Shown here piece by piece: positions 15,001-29,620 of a DNA stretch of 64,000 nucleotides. The notes beneath the pieces were generated by a model, which did not search any database, was not told the origin of the DNA, and saw only the letters and a list, made by a program, of their open reading frames with translations. The position numbers and the translations under genes were made by a program. How positions within the stretch are numbered: position 1 is the stretch's first letter; the number at the start of each line of letters is the position of its first letter. The stretch spans positions 1 through 64,000 of the forward strand of contig JAPDOI010000131.1 in assembly GCA_029168955.1 (NCBI GenBank), in the 5' to 3' direction. The stretch is from Aplectana chamaeleonis (lineage: Eukaryota; Nematoda; Chromadorea; Rhabditida; Cosmocercidae).

Positions 15001-18000
15001 AGAGGTGGTGATGCTTCCACGGCATTATAGAGGGACGGCTTTGTTACCTCGGCAATGTAGAGGGACGGTGGTGTTTTCATAGCAATGTAGAGTGGTTGTG
15101 ATGCCTCCACGGCAATACAGAGGGACGGCTTTGTTTCCTCGGCAATGTAGAGGGACGGTGGTGTTTTCACAGCAATATAGAGGGGCGGTGATGCCTCCAC
15201 GGCAATATAGAGAGACGGCTTTGTTTCCACAGCAATGTAGAGGGACGGTGGTGTTTTCACCGCAATACAGAGGGGTCGTGATGCCTCCACGGCAATATAG
15301 AGGGACGGCTTTGTTTCCTCGGCAATGTAGAGGGACGGTGTTGTTTTGACAGCAATATAGAGAGGTGGTGATGCCTCCACGGCAATATAGAGAGACGGCT
15401 TTGTTTCCTCGGCAATGTAGAGGGACGGTGGTGTTTTCACAGCAATATAGAGGCGGTGTTGATATTTCCACGGCAATATAGAGGGACGGCTTTGTTTCCT
15501 CGGCAATGTAGAGGGACGGTGTTGTTTTCACAGCAATATAGAGAGGAGGTGATGCCTCCACGGCAATATAGAGGGACGGCTTTGTTTCCTCGGCAATGTA
15601 GAGAGACGGTGTTGTTTTCACAGCAATATAGAGAGGTGGTGATGCCTCCACGGCAATATGTAGGGACGGCTTTTTTTCCTCGGCAATGTAGAGGGACGGT
15701 GGTGTTTTCACAGCAATATAGAGAGGTGGTGATGCCTCCACGGCAATATAGAGGGACGGCTTTGTTTCCTCGGCAATGTAGAGGGACGGTGGTGTTTTCA
15801 CAGCAATATAGAGAGGTGGTGATGCCTCCACGGCAATATAGAGGGACGGCTTTGTTTCCTCGGCAATGTAGAGGGACGGTGTTGTTTTCACAGCAATATA
15901 GAGAGGTGGTGATGCCTCCACGGCAATATAGAGAGACGGCTTTGTTTCCACAGCAATGTAGAGTGGTGTTGATGCCTCCACGGCAATATATAGGGACGGC
16001 TTTGTTTCCACAGCAATGTAGAGGGACGGTGGTGTTTCCTCGGCAATGTAGAGGGACGGCTTTGTTTTCACAGCAATGTAGAGGGGTGGTGATGCCTCCA
16101 CGGCAATATAGAGGGACGACTCTGTTTCCACAGCAATGTAGAGGGACGGTGGTGTTTTCACAGCAATATAGAGAGGTGGTGATGCCTCCACGGCAATACA
16201 GAGGGACGGCTTTGTTTCCTCGGCAATGTAGAGGGGGTGTTGATGTTTCTACGGGAAAGTAGGGGGACGACTCTGTTTCCTCGGCAATGTAGAGGACGGC
16301 TTTGTTTCCACAGCAATGTAGAGGGGGTGGTGATGCCTCCACGGCAATATAGAGAGACGGCTTTGTTTCCACAGCAATGTAGAGTGGTGGTGATGCCTTC
16401 ACGGCAATATAGAGGGACGGCTTTGTTTCCTCGGCAATGTAGAGGCACGGTGGTGTTTTCACACCAATATAGACGGGCGGTGATGCCTCCACGGCAATAT
16501 ATAGGGACGGTTTTTTTTCCTCGGCAATGTAGAGGGACGGTGGTGTTTTCACAGCAATATAGAGAGGTGGTGATGCCTCCACGGCAATATAGAGGGACGG
16601 CTTTGTTTCCTCGGCAATGTAGAGGGACGGTGGTGTTTTCACAGCAATATAGAGAGGTGGTGATGTCTCCACGGCAATATAGAGGGACGGCTTTGTTTTC
16701 ACAGCAATATAGAGGGACGGTGGTGTTTTCACAGCAATATAGAGAGGTGGTGATGCCTCCACGGCAATATAGAGGGACGGCTTTGTTTCCTCGGCAATGT
16801 AGAGGGACGGTGGTGTTTTCACAGCAATATAGAGAGGTGGTGATGTCTCCACGGCAATATAGAGGGACGGCTTTGTTTTCACAGCAATATAGAGGGACGG
16901 TGGTGTTTTCATAGCAATGTAGAGTGGTTGTGATGCCTCCACGGCAATACAGAGGGACGGCTTTGTTTCCTCGGCAATGTAGAGGGACGGTGGTGTTTTC
17001 ACAGCAATATAGAGGGGCGGTGATGCCTCCACGGCAATATAGAGGGACGGCTTTGTTTCCACAGCAATGTAGAGGGACGGGGGTGTTTTCACCGCAATGT
17101 AGAGTGGTTGTGATGCCTCCACGGCAATATAGAGAGACGGCTTTGTTTCCACAGCAATGTAGAGGGACGGTGGTGTTTTCACCGCAATACAGAGGGGTCG
17201 TGATGCCTCCACGGCAATATAGAGGGACGGCTTTGTTTTCACAGCAATGTAGAGGGGTGGTGATGCTTCCACGGCATTATAGAGGGACGACTTTGTTTCC
17301 TCGGCAATGTAGAGGGACGGTGTTGTTTTCACAGCAATATAGAGAGGTGGTGATGCCTCCACGGCAATACAGAGGGACGGCTTTGTTTCCACAGCAATGT
17401 AGAATGGTGGTGATGCCTCCACGGCAATATAGAGGGACGGCTACGTTTCCACAGCAATGTAGAGGGACGTTGGTGTTTTCATAGCAATGTAGAGGGACGG
17501 CTTTGTTTCCACAGCAGTATAGAGGGGTGGTGATGCCTCCACGGCAATAAAGAGGGACGGCTTTGTTTCCTCGGCAATTTAGAGGGCGGTGTTGTTTTCA
17601 CAGCAATATAGAGAGGTGGTGATGCCTCCACGGCAATATAGAGGGACGGCTTTGTTTCCACGGCAATGTAGAGGGGGTGTTGATGTTTCTGCGGCAAAGT
17701 AGAGGGACGACAATGTTTCCTCGGCAATGTAGAGGGACGGCTTTGTTTCCACAGCAATGTAGAGGGGTGGTGATGCCTCCACGGCAATATAGAGGGATGG
17801 CTCTGTTTCCACAGCAATGTAGAGGGGTGGTGATGCCTCCACGGCAATATAGAGGGACGGCTTTGTTTCCTCGGCAATGTAGAGGGACGGTGGTGTTTTC
17901 ACAGCAATATAGAGGGGTGGTGATGCCTCCACGGCAATATAGAGGGACGGCTTTGTTTCCTCGGCAATGTAGAGGGACGGTGGTGTTTTCACAGCAATGT

Positions 18001-21000
18001 AGAGAGGTGGTGATGCCTCCACGGCAATATAGAGGGACGGCTTTGTTTCCTCGGCAATGTAGAGGGACGGTGGTGTTTTCACAGCAATATAGAGAGGTGG
18101 TGATGCCTCCACGGCAATATAGAGAGACGGCTTTGTTTCCACAGCAATGTAGAGGGACGGTGGTGTTTTCACAGCAATATAGAGAGGTGGTGATGCCTCC
18201 ACGGCAATACAGAGGGACGGCTTTGTCTCCTCGGCAATGTAGAGGGACGGTGGTGTTTTCACAGCAATATAGAGAGGTGTTGATATCTCCACGGCAATAT
18301 AGAGAGACGGTGTTGTTTTCACAGCAATATAGAGAGGTGGTGATGCCTCCACGGCAATATAGAGGGACGGCTTTGTTTCCTCGGCAATGTAGAGGGGGTG
18401 TTGATGTTTCTACGGGAAAGTAGGGGGACGACTCTGTTTCCACAGCAATGTAGAGGGACGGTGGTGTTTTCACAGCAATATAGAGAGGTGGTGATGCCTC
18501 CACGGCAATACAGAGGGACGGCTTTGTTTCCTCGGCAATGTAGAGGGACGGTGGTGTTTTCACAGCAATATAGAGAGGTGGTGATGCCTCCACGGCAATA
18601 TAGAGGGACGGCTTTGTTTCCTCGGCAATGTAGAGGGACGGTGGTGTTTTCACAGCAGTATAGAGGGGTGGTGATGCCTCCACGGCAATATAGAGGGACG
18701 GCTTTGTTTCCTCGCCAATGTAGAGGGACGGTGGTGTTTTCACAGCAGTATAGAGAGGTGGTGATGCCTCCACGGCAATAGAGAGGGACGGCTTTGTTTC
18801 CTCGGCAATTTGGAGGGCGGTGTTGTTTTCACAGCAATATAGAGAGGTGGTGATGCCTCCACGGCAATATAGAGGGACGGCTTTGTTTCCTCGGCAATGT
18901 AGAGGGACGGTGGTGTTTTCACAGCAATATAGAGAGGTGGTGATGTCTCCACGGCAATATAGAGGGACGGCTTTGTTTCCTCGGCAATGTAGAGGGACGG
19001 TGGTGTTTTCACAGCAATATAGAGAGGTGGTGATGCCTCCACGGCAATATAGAGGGACGGCTTTGTTTCCTCGGCAATGTAGAGGGGGTGTTGATGTTTC
19101 TACGGGAAAGTAGGGGGACGACTCTGTTTCCTCGGCAATGTAGAGGGACGGCTTTGTTTCCTCGGCAATGTAGAGGGACGGTGGTGTTTTCACAGCAATA
19201 TAGAGGGGTGGTGATGCCTCCACGGCAATATATAGGGACGGCTTTGTTTCCACAGCAATGTAGAGGGGTGGTGATGCCTTCACGGCAATATAGAGGGACG
19301 GCTTTGTTTCCTCGGCAATGTAGAGGGACGGTGTTGTTTTGACAGCAATATAGAGAGGTGGTGATGCCTCCACGGCAATATAGAGGGACGGCTTTGTTTC
19401 CTCGGCAATGCAGAGGGACGGTGGTGTTTTCACAGCAATATAGAGGGGTGGTGATGCCTCCACGGCAATATAGAGGGACGGCTTTGTTTCCTCGGCAATG
19501 TAGAGGGACGGTGGTGTTTTCAGAGCAATGTAGAGGCGGTGTTGATATTTCTGCAACAAAGTAGAGGGACGGCTTTGTTTCCTCGGCAATGTAGAGGGAC
19601 GGTGTTGTTTTCACAGCAATATAGAGAGGAGGTGATGCCTCCACGGCAATATAGAGGGACTGCTTTGTTTCCACAGCAATGTAGAGGGACGGTGGTGTTT
19701 TCACCGCAATACAGAGGGGTCGTGATGCCTCCACGGCAATATAGAGGGACGGCTTTGTTTCCTCGGCAATGTAGAGGGACGGTGTTGTTTTCACAGCAAT
19801 ATAGAGAGGTGGTGATGCCTCCACGGCAATATAGAGAGACGGCTTTGTTTTCACAGCAATGTAGAGGGACGGCTTTGTTTTCACAGCAATGTAGAGGCGG
19901 TGTTGATATTTCTGCGGCAAAGTAGAGGGACGGCTTTGTTTCCTCGGCAATGTGGAGGGACGGTGTTGTTTTCACAGCAATATAGAGAGGTGGTGATGCC
20001 TCCACGGCAATATAGAGGGACGGCTTTGTTTCCACAGCAATGTGGAGGGACGGTGGTGTTTTCACAGCAATATAGAGAGGTGGTGATGCCTCCACGGCAA
20101 TATAGAGGGACGGCTTTGTTTCCTCGGCAATGTAGAGGGACGGTGGTGTTTTCACAGCAATATAGAGAGGTGTTGATATCTCCACGGCAATATAGAGAGA
20201 CGGTGTTGTTTTCACAGCAATATAGAGAGGTGGTGATGCCTCCACGGCAATATAGAGGGACGGCTTTGTTTCCTCGGCAATGTAGAGGGGGTGTTGATGT
20301 TTCTACGGGAAAGTAGGGGGACGACTCTGTTTCCTCGGCAATGTAGAGGGACGGCTTTGTTTCCTCGGCAATGTAGAGGAGTGGTGATGCCTCCACGGCA
20401 ATATAGAGGGATGGCTCTGTTTCCACAGCAATTTAGAGGGGTGGTGATGCGTCCACGGCAATATAGAGGGACGGCTTTGTTTCCTCGGCAATGTAGAGGG
20501 ACGGTGGTGTTTTCACAGCAATATAGAGGGGTGGTGATGCCTCCACGGCAATATAGAGGGACGGCTTTGTTTCCTCGGCAATGTAGAGGGACGGTGGTGT
20601 TTTCACAGCAATATAGAGGGGTGGTGATGCCTCCACGGCAATATAGAGGGACGGCTTTGTTTCCACAGCAATGTAGAGGGACGGTGGTGTTTTCATAGCA
20701 ATGTAGAGGTGGTGTTGATGCCTCCACGGCAATAAAGAGGGACGGCTTTGTTTCCTCGGCAATGTAGAGGGGCGGTGGTGTTTTCACAGCAATATAGAGA
20801 GGTGGTGATGCCTCCACGGCAATATAGAGGGACGGCTTTGTTTCCACAGCAATGTAGAGGGACGGTGGTGTTTTCACAGCAATATAGAGAGGTGGTGATG
20901 CCTCCACGGCAATATAGAGGGACGGCTTTGTTTCCTCGGCAATGTGGAGGGACGGTGTTGTTTTCACAGCAATATAGAGAGGTGGTGATGCCTCCACGGC

Positions 21001-24000
21001 AATATAGAGGGACGGCTTTGTTTCCGCAGCAATGTAGAGGGACGGCTTTGTTTTCACAGCAATGTAGAGGCGGTGTTGATATTTCTGCGGCAAAGTAGAG
21101 GGACGGCTTTGTTTCCTCGGCAATGTGGAGGGACGGTGTTGTTTTCACAGCAATATAGAGAGGTGGTGATGCCTCCACGGCAATATAGAGGGACGGCTTT
21201 GTTTCCACAGCAATGTAGAGGGACGGTGGTGTTTTCACAGCAATATAGAGAGGTGGTGATGCCTCCACGGCAATACAGAGGGACGGCTTTGTTTCCTCGG
21301 CAATGTAGAGGGACGGTGGTGTTTTCACAGCAATATAGAGAGGTGGTGATGTCTCCACGGCAATATAGAGGGACGGCTTTGTTTTCACAGCAATGTAGAG
21401 GGGTGGTGATGCTTCCACGGCATTATAGAGGGACGGCTTTGTTACCTCGGCAATGTAGAGGGACGGTGGTGTTTTCACAGCAATGTAGAGAGGTGGTGAT
21501 GCCTCCACGGCAATACAGAGGGACGGCTTTGTTTCCACAGCAATGTAGAATGGTGGTGATGCCTCCACGGCAATATAGAGGGACGGCTACGTTTCCACAG
21601 CAATGTAGAGGGACGGTGGTGTTTTCATAGCAATGTAGAGGGACGGCTTTGTTTCCACAGCAATGTAGAGGGGTGGTGATGCCTCCACGGCAATATAGAG
21701 AGACGGCTTTGTTTCCTCGGCAATGTAGAGGGACGGTGGTGTTTTCACAGCAGTATAGAGGGGTGGTGATGCCTCCACGGCATTATAGAGGGACGGCTTT
21801 GTTTCCTCGGCAATGTAGAGGGGGTGTTGATGTTTCTACGGGAAAGTAGGGGGACGACTCTGTTTCCTCGGCAATGTAGAGGGACGGCTTTGCTTCCACA
21901 GCAATGTAGAGGTGGTGATGCCTCCACGGCAATATATAGGGACGGCTTTGTTTCCACAGCAATGTAGAGGGGTGGTGGTGCCTTCACGGCAATATAGAGG
22001 GACGGCTTTGTTTCCTCGGCAATGTAGAAGGACGGTCGGGTTTTCACGGCAGTATAGAGACGTGGTGAGGCCTCCACGGCAATATAGAGGGACGGCTTTG
22101 TTTCCTCGGCAATGTAGAGGGACGGTGGTGTTTTCACAGCAATGTAGAGGGGTGGTGATGCCTTCACGGCAATATAGAGGGACGGCTTTGTTTCCTCGGC
22201 AATGTAGAGGGACGGTGGTGTTTTCACAGCAATATAGAGAGGTGGTGATGCCTCCACGGCAATATAGAGGGACGGCTTTGTTACCTCGGCAATGTAGAGG
22301 GACGGTGGTGTTTTCATAGCAATGTAGAGTGGTTGTGATGCCTCCACGGCAATACAGAGGGACGGCTTTGTTTCCTCGGCAATGTAGAGGGACGGTGGTG
22401 TTTTCACAGCAATATAGAGGGGCGGTGATGCCTCCACGGCAATATAGAGGGACGGCTTTGTTTCCTCGGCAATGTAGAGGGACGGTGGTGTTTTCACAGC
22501 AATATAGAGGGGTGGTGATGCCTCCACGGCAATATAGAGGGACGGCTTTGTTTCCTCGGCAATGTAGAGGGACGGTGGTGTTTTCACAGCAATATAGAGA
22601 GGTGGTGATGCCTCCACGGCAATATAGAGGGACGGCTTTGTTTCCTCGGCAATGTAGAGGGGGTGTTGATGTTTCTGCGGCAAAGTAGAGGGACGACTCT
22701 GTTTCCTCGGCAATCTAGAGGGACGGCTTTGTTTCCACAGCAATGTAGAGGGGTGGTGATGCCTCCACGGCAATATAGAGGGATGGCTCTGTTTCCACAG
22801 CAATGTAGAGGGGTGGTGATGCCTCCACGGCAATATAGAGGGACGGCTTTGTTTCCTCGGCAATGTAGAGGGACGGTGGTCTTTTCACAGCAATATGGAG
22901 GGGTGATGATGCCTCCACGGCAATATAGAGGGACGGCTTTGTTCCCTCGGCAATGCAGAGGGACGGTGGTGTTTTCACAGCAATATAGAGGGGTGGTGAT
23001 GCCTCCACGGCAATATAGAGGGACGGCTTTGTTTCCTCGGCAATGTAGAGGGACGGTGGTGTTTTCAGAGCAATGTAGAGGCGGTGTTGATATTTCTGCA
23101 ACAAAGTAGAGGGACGGCTTTGTTTCCTCGGCAATGTAGAGGGACGGTGTTGTTTTCACAGCAATATAGAGAGGAGGTGATGCCTCCACGGCAATATAGA
23201 GGGACTGCTTTGTTTCCACAGCAATGTAGAGGGACGGTGGTGTTTTCACCGCAATACAGAGGGGTCGTGATGCCTCCACGGCAATATAGAGGGACGGCTT
23301 TGTTTCCTCGGCAATGTAGAGGGACGGTGTTGTTTTCGCAGCAATATAGAGAGGTGGTGTTGCCTCCACGGCAATATAGAGGGACGGCTTTGTTTCCACA
23401 GCAATGTAGAGGGACGGGGGTGTTTTCAGAGCAATGTAGAGGCGGTGGTGATGCCTCCACGGCAATATAGAGGGACGGCTTTGTTTCCTCGGCAATGTAG
23501 AGGGACGGTGTTGTTTTTACAGCAATATAGAGAGGTGGTGATGCCTCCACGGCAATATAGAGGGACGGCTTTGTTTCCACAGCAATGTAGAAGGACGGTG
23601 GTGTTTTCACAGCAATATAGAGAGGTGGTGATGCCTCCACGGCAATACAGAGGGACGGCTTTGTTTCCTCGGCAATGTAGAGGGACGGTGGTGTTTTCAC
23701 AGCAATATAGAGAGGTGGTGATGCCTCCACGGCAATATAGAGGGACGGCTTTGTTTCCTCGGCAATTTAGAGGGCGGTGTTGTTTTCACAGCAATATAGA
23801 GAGGTGGTGATGCCTCCACGGCAATATAGAGGGACGGCTTTGTTTCCACAGCAATGTAGAGGGACGGTGGTGTTTTCACAGCAATGTAGAGAGGTGGTGA
23901 TGCCTCTACGGCAATACAGAGGGACGGCTTTGTTTCCACAGCAATGTAGAATGGTGGTGATGCCTCCACGGCAATATAGAGGGACGGCTACGTTTCCACA

Positions 24001-27000
24001 GCAATGTAGAGGGACGTTGGTGTTTTCATAGCAATGTAGAGGGACGGCTTTGTTTCCACAGCAATGTAGAGGGGTGGTGATGCCTCCACGGCAATATTGA
24101 GAGACGGCTTTGTTTCCTCGGCAATGTACAGGGACGGTGGTGTTTTCACAGCATTATAGAGAGGTGGTGATGCCTCCACGGCAATATAGAGGGACGGCTT
24201 TGTTTCCTCGGCAATGTAGAGGGGGTGTTGATGTTTCTACGGGAAAGTAGGGGGACGACTCTGTTTCCTCGGCAATGTAGAGGGACGGCTTTGTTTCCAC
24301 AGCAATGTAGAGGGGTGGTGATGCCTCCACGGCAATATAGAGGGATGGCTCTGTTTCCACAGCAATGTAGAGGGGTGGTGATGCCTCCACGGCAATATAG
24401 AGGGACGGCTTTGTTTCCTCGGCAATGTAGAGGGACGGTGGTGTTTTCACAGCAATATAGAGGGGTGGTGATGCCTCCACGGCAATATAGAGGGACGGCT
24501 TTGTTTCCTCGGCAATGTAGAGGGACGGTGGTGTTTTCACAGCAATATAGAGGGGTGGTGATGCCTCCACGGCAATATAGAGGGACGGCTTTGTTTCCTC
24601 GGCAATGTAGAGGGACGGTGGTGTTTTCACAGCAATATAGAGGGGTGGTGATGCCTCCACGGCAATATAGAGGGACGGCTTTGTTTCCTCGGCAATGTAG
24701 AGGGACGGTGGTGTTTTCACAGCAATATAGAGAGGTGGTGATGCCTCCACGGCAATATAGAGGGACGGCTTTGTTTCCTCGGCAATGTAGAGGGACGGTG
24801 GTGTTTTCACAGCAATATAGAGAGGTGGTGATGTCTCCACGGCAATATAGAGGGACGGCTTTGTTTTCACAGCAATGTAGAGGGGTGGTGATGCTTCCAC
24901 GGCATTATAGAGGGACGGCTTTGTTACCTCGGCAATGTAGAGGGACGGTGGTGTTTTCATAGCAATGTAGAGTGGTTGTGATGCCTCCACGGCAATACAG
25001 AGGGACGGCTTTGTTTCCTCGGCAATGTAGAGTGGTGTTGATGCCTCCACGGCAATATATAGGGACGGCTTTGTTTCCTCGGCAATGTAGAGGGACGGTG
25101 GTGTTTTCACAGCAATGTAGAGGGGTGGTGATGCCTTCACGGCAATATAGAGGGACGGCTTTGTTTCCTCGGCAATGTAGAGGGACGGTGGTGTTTTCAC
25201 AGCAATATAGAGGGGTGGTGATGCCTCCACGGCAATATAGAGGGACGGCTTTGTTTCCTCGGCAATGTAGAGGGTGTTGATGTTTCTGCGGCAAAGTAGA
25301 GGACGACTCTGTTTCCTCGGCAATGTAGAGGGACGGCTTTGTTTCCACAGCAATGTAGAGGGGTGGTGATGCCTCCACGGCAATACAGAGGGACGGCTTT
25401 GTTTCCACAGCAATGTAGAATGGTGGTGATGCCTCCACGGCAATATAGAGGGACGGCTTTGTTTCCTCGGCAATGTAGAGGGACGGTGGTGTTTTCACAG
25501 CAATATAGAGGGGTGGTGATGGCTCGACGGCAATGTAGAGGGACGGCTTTGTTTCCTCGGCAATGTAGAGGGACGGTGGTGTTTTCACAGCAATATAGAG
25601 GGGTGATGATGGCTCCACGGCTATATAGAGGGGCGGCTTTGTTTCCTCGGCAATGTAGAGGGACGGCTTTGTTTCCTCGGTAATGTAGAGGGACGGTGGT
25701 GTTTTCACAGCAATATAGAGGGGTGGTGATGGCTCCACGGCAATATAGAGGGACGGCTTTGTTTCCTCGGCAATGTAGAATGGTGGTGATGCCTCCACGG
25801 CAATATAGAGGGACGGCTACGTTTCCACAGCAATGTAGAGGGACGGTGGTGTTTTCATAGCAATGTAGAGGGACGGCTTTGTTTCCACAGCAATGTAGAG
25901 GGGTGGTGATGCCTCCACGGCAATATTGAGAGACGGCTTTGTTTCCTCGGCAATGTACAGGGACGGTGGTGTTTTCACAGCATTATAGACAGGTGGTGAT
26001 GCCTCCACGGCAATATAGAGGGACGGCTTTGTTTCCTCGGCAATGTAGAGGGGGTGTTGATGTTTCTGCGGCAAAGTAGAGGGACGACTCTGTTTCCTCG
26101 GCAATGTAGAGGGACGGCTTTGTTTCCACAGCAATGTAGAGGGGTGGTGATGCCTCCACGGAAATATAGAGGGACGGCTTTGTTTCCTCGGCAATGTAGA
26201 GGGACGGTGGTGTTTTCACAGCAATATAGAGGGGTGGTGATGCCTCCACGGCAATATAGAGGGACGGCTTTGTTTCCTCGGCAATGTAGGGGGACGGTGG
26301 TGTTTTCACAGCAATATAGAGGGGTGGTGATGCCTCCACGGCAATATAGAGGGACGGCTTTGTTTCCTCGGCAATGTAGAGGGACGGTGGTGTTTTCACA
26401 GCAATATAGAGGGGTGGTGATGCCTCCACGGCAATATAGAGGGACGGCTTTGTTTCCTCGGCAATGTAGAGGGACGGTGGTGTTTTCACAGCAATATAGA
26501 GGGGTGGTGATGCCTCCACGGCAATATAGAGGGACGGCTTTGTTTCCTCGGCAATGTAGAGGGACGGTGTTGTTTTCACAGCAATATAGAGAGGTGGTGA
26601 TGCCTCCACGGCAATATAGAGAGACGGCTTTGTTTCCACAGCAATGTAGAGGGACGGTGGTGTTTTCACAGCAATATAGAGAGGTGGTGATGCCTCCACG
26701 GCAATACAGAGGGACGGCTTTGTTTCCTCGGCAATGTAGAGGGACGGTGGTGTTTTCACAGCAATATAGAGAGGTGGTGATGTCTCCACGGCAATATAGA
26801 GGGACGGCTTTGTTTTCACAGCAATGTAGAGGGGTGGTGATGCTTCCACGGCATTATAGAGGGACGGCTTTGTTACCTCGGCAATGTAGAGGGACGGTGG
26901 TGTTTTCATAGCAATGTAGAGTGGTTGTGATGCCTCCACGGCAATACAGAGGGACGGCTTTGTTTCCTCGGCAATGTAGAGTGGTTGTGATGCCTCCACG

Positions 27001-29018
27001 GCAATACAGAGGGACGGCTTTGTTTCCTCGGCAATGTAGAGGGACGGTGGTGTTTTCACAGCAATATAGAGGGGCGGTGATGCCTCCACGGCAATATATA
27101 GGGACGGCTTTTTTTCCTCGGCAATGTAGAGGGACGGTGGTGTTTTCACAGCAATATACAGAGGTGGTGATGCCTCCACGGCAATATAGAGGGACGGCTT
27201 TGTTCCCTCGGCAATGTAGAGGGGTGGTGATGCTTCCACGGCATTATAGAGGGACGACTTTGTTTCCTCGGCAATGTAGAGGGACGGTGGTGTTTTCACA
27301 GCAATATAGAGAGGTGGTGATGTCTCCACGGCAATATAGAGGGACGGCTTTGTTTTCACAGCAATGTAGAGGGGTGGTGATGCTTCCACGGCATTATAGA
27401 GGGACGACTTTGTTTCCTCGGCAATGTAGAGGGACGGTGGTGTTTTCATAGCAATGTAGAGGGACGGCTTTGTTTCCACAGCAATGTAGAGGGGTGGTGA
27501 TGCCTCCACGGCAATATAGAGAGACGGCTTTGTTTCCTCGGCAATGTAGAGGGACGGTGGTGTTTTCACAGCATTATAGAGGGGTGGTGATGCCTCCACG
27601 GCAATATAGAGGGACGGCTTTGTTTCCTCGGCAATGTAGAGAGGGTGTTGATGTTTCTGCGGAAAAGTAGAGGTACGACTCTGTTTCCTCGGCAATGTAG
27701 AGGGACGGCTTTGTTTCCACAGCAATGTAGAGGGGTGGTGATGCCTCCACGGCAATATAGAGGGATGGCTCTGTTTCCACAGCAATGTAGAGGGGTGGTG
27801 ATGCCTCCACGGCAATATAGAGCGACGGCTTTGTTTCCTCGGCAATGTAGAGGGACGGTGGTGTTTTCACAGCAATATAGAGGGGTGGTGATGCCTCCAC
27901 GGGAATATAGACGGACGGCTTTGTTTCCTCGGCAATGTAGAGGGACGGTGGTGTTTTCACAGCAATATAGAGAGGTCGTGATGCCTCCACGGCAGTATAG
28001 AGGGACGGCTTTGTTTCCACAGCACTGTAGAGGGACGGTGGTTTTTTCGCAGCAATGTAGAGGGTTGGTGATGCTTCCACGGCAATAAAGAGGGACGGCT
28101 TTGTTTCCTCGGCAATGTAGAGGGACGGTGGTGTTTTCATAGCAATGTAGAGTGGTGGTGATGCCTCCACGGCAATACAGAGGAACGGCTTTGTTTCCAC
28201 AGCAATGTAGAATGGTGGTGATGCCTCCACGGCAATGTAGAGGGACGGCTACGTTTCCTCGGCAATGTAGAGGGACGGTGGTGTTTTCACAGCAGTATAG
28301 AGGGGTGGTGATGCCTCCACGGCAATATAGAGGGACGGCTTTGTTTCCTCGGCAATGTAGAGGGGGTGTTGATGTTTCTGCGGCAAAGTAGAGGGACGAC
28401 TCTGTTTCCTCGGCAATGTAGAGGGACGGCTTTGTTTCCACAGCAATGTAGAATGGTGGTGATGCCTCCACGGCAATTTAGAGGGCGGTGTTGTTTTCAC
28501 AGCAATATAGAGAGGCGGTGATGCCTCCACGGCAATATAGAGGGACGGCTTTGTTTCCTCGGCAATGTAGAGGGACGGTGGTGTTTTCACATCAATATAG
28601 AGGGGTGGTGATGCCTCCACGGCAATATAGAGGGATGGCTTTGTTTCCTCGGCAATGTAGGGGGACGGTGGTGTTTCACAGCAATATAGAGGGGTGATGA
28701 TGCCTCCACGGCAATATAGAGGGACGGCTTTGTTTCCTCGGCAATGTAGAGGACGGTGGTGTTTCACAGCAATGTAGAGAGGTGGTGATGCCTCCACGGC
28801 AATATAGAGGGACGGCTTTGTTTCCTCGGCAATGTAGAGGACGGTGGTGTTTTCACAGCAATATAGAGGGGTGGTGATGCCTCCACGGCAATATAGAGGG
28901 ACGGCTTTGTTTCCTCGGCAATGTAGAGGGACGGTGGTGTTTTCACAGCAATATAGAGAGGTGGTGATGCCTCCACGGCAATATAGAGAGACGGCTTTGT
29001 TTCCTCGGCAATGTAGAG

Positions 29019-29620
29019 GGGGTGTTGATGTTTCTGCGGCAAAGTAGAGGGACGACTCTGTTTCCTCGGCAATCTAGAGGGACGGCTTTGTTTCCACAGC
29101 AATGTAGAGGGGTGGTGATGCCTCCACGGCAATATAGAGGGATGGCTCTGTTTCCACAGCAATGTAGAGGGGTGGTGATGCCTCCACGGCAATATAGAGG
29201 GACGGCTTTGTTTCCTCGGCAATGTAGAGGGACGGTGGTGTTTTCACAGCAATATAGAGGGGTGGTGATGCCTCCACGGCAATATAGAGGGACGGCTTTG
29301 TTTCCTCGGCAATGTAGAGGGGGTGTTGATGTTTCTGCGGCAAAGTAGAGGGACGACTCTGTTTCCTCGGCAATCTAGAGGGACGGCTTTGTTTCCACAG
29401 CAATGTAGAGGGGTGGTGATGCCTCCACGGCAATATAGAGGGATGGCTCTGTTTCCACAGCAATGTAGAGGGGTGGTGATGCCTCCACGGCAATATAGAG
29501 GGACGGCTTTGTTTCCTCGGCAATGTAGAGGGACGGTGGTGTTTTCACAGCAATATAGAGGGGTGGTGATGCCTCCACGGCAATATAGAGGGACGGCTTT
29601 GTTTCCTCGGCAATGTAGAG
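29019..29620. repeat. Two tandem 301-bp higher-order blocks of the satellite
   Basis: Two consecutive blocks (29,019-29,319 and 29,320-29,620) have the same ordered ten subunits. A 31-bp marker subunit carries TGTTGATGTTTCTGCGG. Next come a GGACGACTCTG subunit ending CAATCTAGAG, an A-type, a C-type, a distinctive GGATGGCTCTG subunit, then C, A, B, C, A. The length is 31 + 9 x 30 = 301 bp. The same block recurs at 30,196-30,496 and from 30,497 on. It is a higher-order repeat on top of the 90-bp period and reflects recent local amplification near the array edge. Confidence 0.85.

Noticed and set aside
10847..19589. Minus-strand frames of about 625-663 codons with ten-residue repeats, as repeat-protein genes
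   Set aside because: Equally long frames occur on both strands and in other frames, the repeat phase changes within one frame, and off-length marker subunits break them. No unique N- or C-terminal domain or signal peptide is seen.
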